A program made the position numbers and the translations under genes. The notes below the pieces were generated by a model. That model ran no database searches, was not told the DNA's origin, and was given only the letters and a program-made list of their open reading frames with translations. Source: Aplidium turbinatum (Eukaryota > Chordata > Ascidiacea > Aplousobranchia > Polyclinidae). From it: a DNA stretch of 64,000 nt. The stretch spans positions 4,972,501-5,036,500 of the forward strand of contig OU964924.1 of the NCBI GenBank assembly GCA_918807975.1, written 5' to 3'. Positions 62,604 to 64,000 of this stretch are shown here, piece by piece. Within the stretch, counting starts at the first letter, position 1. Each line of letters starts with the position of its first letter.

Positions 62604-62867
62604 GTAAATTGCAGATAACTTAATTTCAAATAACACAAACACAGTTGTTAAGATGTGATAAGTACTGCATTTTATGCAGCACAATTTCAACAAATTTGCT
62701 CACATTTTGTAAATAAAGTAAAAAACAGAAATGTAAGTTATCAGTAAAATCAGATGTTAAAGCTTTGGTAGAGAGTTTGCTTTGTTGAACCATAGACAAA
62801 CAAAACGAAGTAACTTTAGCAGGTTTAACGTGTTTTACTACAAAGAGATATAATACAATTAAAAATT

Positions 62868-63140
62868 AACCCAAACGTTTTCGACATGTACGTGTGTCCT
62901 TATCAGGAATTGCTTAAATCCGCAATATATATAAAATGAAAATTATAAGATAAATCTGACTATGCACTATAACTGTAACGACACTCCAGACTGAAAAGCA
63001 CAAACTGAACAAGTGATAGAAGCACGATGCCGAGTAAATTATACGGTGGGAAACAGAGCACATGAAGTGTTAAGTGCAGGCATGATTGTAAAGTACATGC
63101 ATGATTGTAAAGTACAGGAATGTGACAAACAATTAGAACA
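62868..63140 (-). repeat. Penelope-type 3' tail, copy 2
   Basis: The block from about 62965 to 63140 (CTGTAACGACACTCCAGACT onward, with ATGCCGAGTAAATTATACGG) is a close copy of 60303-60470. It carries an AACGTTTTCGACATGT word near 62875, which is the inverse of the Penelope tail near 59265. I read both as minus-strand retroelement tails. Confidence 0.55.
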
Positions 63141-63269
63141 CGCACAAAAGGAACGATAAGCCACAGGCGAATAACTGCCTGTTGAGAGGCGGATTGTTGC
63201 GTTTGATTCTTAAAGCTTCCATGATCTCAGTCTAAATTTCAGATCTGCTTGGAGAGATGATTTTAAATT

Positions 63270-63440
63270 GGTCAACCAGACATTTGTTGACAAGGGCTGG
63301 GAGCACTTAAACCCAAACTTAACAATTAAAAGTTCAATTAAAGAGCACATCACCTCTTGTGTAACGTGCACTGACAATGTCTCCATCGACCAATTTAAAT
63401 TCATCTCTCGAGGTAGATCTAACAGAATAATGAACAGCAT
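63270..63440 (+). mobile_element. Penelope-like GIY-YIG fragment
   Basis: Contains STRHLLTRAG, SIKEHITSCVTC and SIDQFKFISRGRS, the same family as the fragment at 58761. It is short and broken. A related Penelope tail in the opposite direction lies just upstream (62868-63140). Confidence 0.6.
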
Positions 63441-63757
63441 ACCATAACAGAATAATTAGGCTACAAACTAAAAATCAAGCAGGCATGCTTGTCTGCGTTA
63501 TATTTGTAGCCTATTGGGCTACAAGTTAGTTTTGAAATTTTGGCTACCAACTACAAAAGTTCAAAAAAGTGCAAGCAATTTGTCCACAACTTTTTTTTTC
63601 AACATACCATTTTCGACATACTGTAACTTATGTAGATTCTGAGTAAAAACGCGAGCCGCAGATAATGTTCACGCGGGCCGCACTTTAGACATCCCTTAAT
63701 GCAAAGTGAATGATGGTAGTTTTTGAAACCATTTATTTATGTGCGGAATTTGTTTAG

Positions 63758-63810
63758 AATCTCCTGAAGTAATAGCTGCTGACGAACCTCTCCCGTTCAA
63801 TTGCATGTGA
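63758..63810 (+). CDS. weak candidate terminal exon
   Basis: The acceptor TTGTTTAG joins in phase to 62603 and gives ESPEVIAADEPLPFNCM then TGA. The pyrimidine tract is poor and no AATAAA follows in the window. It competes with the candidate at 63990 and may be neither real nor constitutive. Confidence 0.15.
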
Positions 63811-63989
63811 ACTGGTGGATTACTCCAACTAGGTAATTGCTGGTTTAGGAAAAATACACATTTTTGAACTGTCGTCAGGGGCGGATCAAGCAAGTAGCCT
63901 TAGGGAGGAGGGTGATTTTAACAAAACATATTGATATGTATGTCTACAAACATCTGACCTTAAACTAAAGTTAATTTTCTGTGTGTCAG

Positions 63990-64000
63990 GTTGCAATCGC
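63990..64000 (+). CDS. possible start of the next exon at the right edge
   Basis: TTTTCTGTGTGTCAG is a good acceptor, and the next bases read on in phase from 62603 as G-C-N-R. Only eleven bases are visible, so this rests on the splice signal and phase alone. Confidence 0.3.

Noticed and set aside
1-64000. CRISPR arrays, operons or bacterial signals
   Set aside because: Introns, SINEs and extracellular animal domains show this is a eukaryotic locus; no spaced direct-repeat array is present.

Overview
This is animal nuclear DNA: AT-rich, intron-rich, crowded with transposons and tRNA-derived SINEs, with short extracellular-protein exons bounded by GT..AG introns. The domain mix (three-finger Ly6/uPAR, CUB, LDL-receptor class A, Ser/Thr-rich linkers) and the repeat types (hAT transposons and MITEs, Penelope-like elements, a jockey-like LINE) suggest a marine invertebrate. 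A tunicate or other invertebrate deuterostome is my best guess, but the sequence alone does not prove it.

I read almost the whole window as one very large, incomplete plus-strand gene. It starts inside an exon at base 1 and is still open at the right edge. I place 52 exons whose reading phases chain without a break. In order: the end of a Ly6-like domain (1-90); three complete two-exon Ly6-like domains (1205-5496); CUB1 to CUB3 with threonine/proline-rich linkers (6150-18431); a six-exon cysteine-free module that I cannot name, called 'D' here (copy A, 19668-29038); a linker and CUB4 (29816-31463); D copy B (31916-38334); LDLa1, a linker and a dead first exon of D (39230-41770); LDLa2 (42056-42187); D copy C (43280-50658); a linker (51559-51720); D copy D (52963-56186); and a cysteine-bearing C-terminal region in at least four exons (56529-62603). 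Every module begins and ends in phase 1, so whole modules can be gained or lost without shifting the frame. The product should be a secreted or cell-surface mosaic protein. No signal peptide or membrane anchor lies in the window.

The introns hold most of the mobile DNA. A 3.9-kb hAT transposon with a full-length transposase lies inside a SINE in the CUB3 intron. A broken Penelope-like element carrying a nested hAT-Buster relic lies in D copy A. A jockey-like LINE fossil lies in D copy B. A stack of five nested hAT-type MITEs fills much of the last intron of D copy C. A long foldback element with two further insertions lies in the C-terminal region. Segmental duplications within the gene (LDLa1/LDLa2, the linker plus first D exon, and D copies C/D) allow relative dating of some of these insertions.
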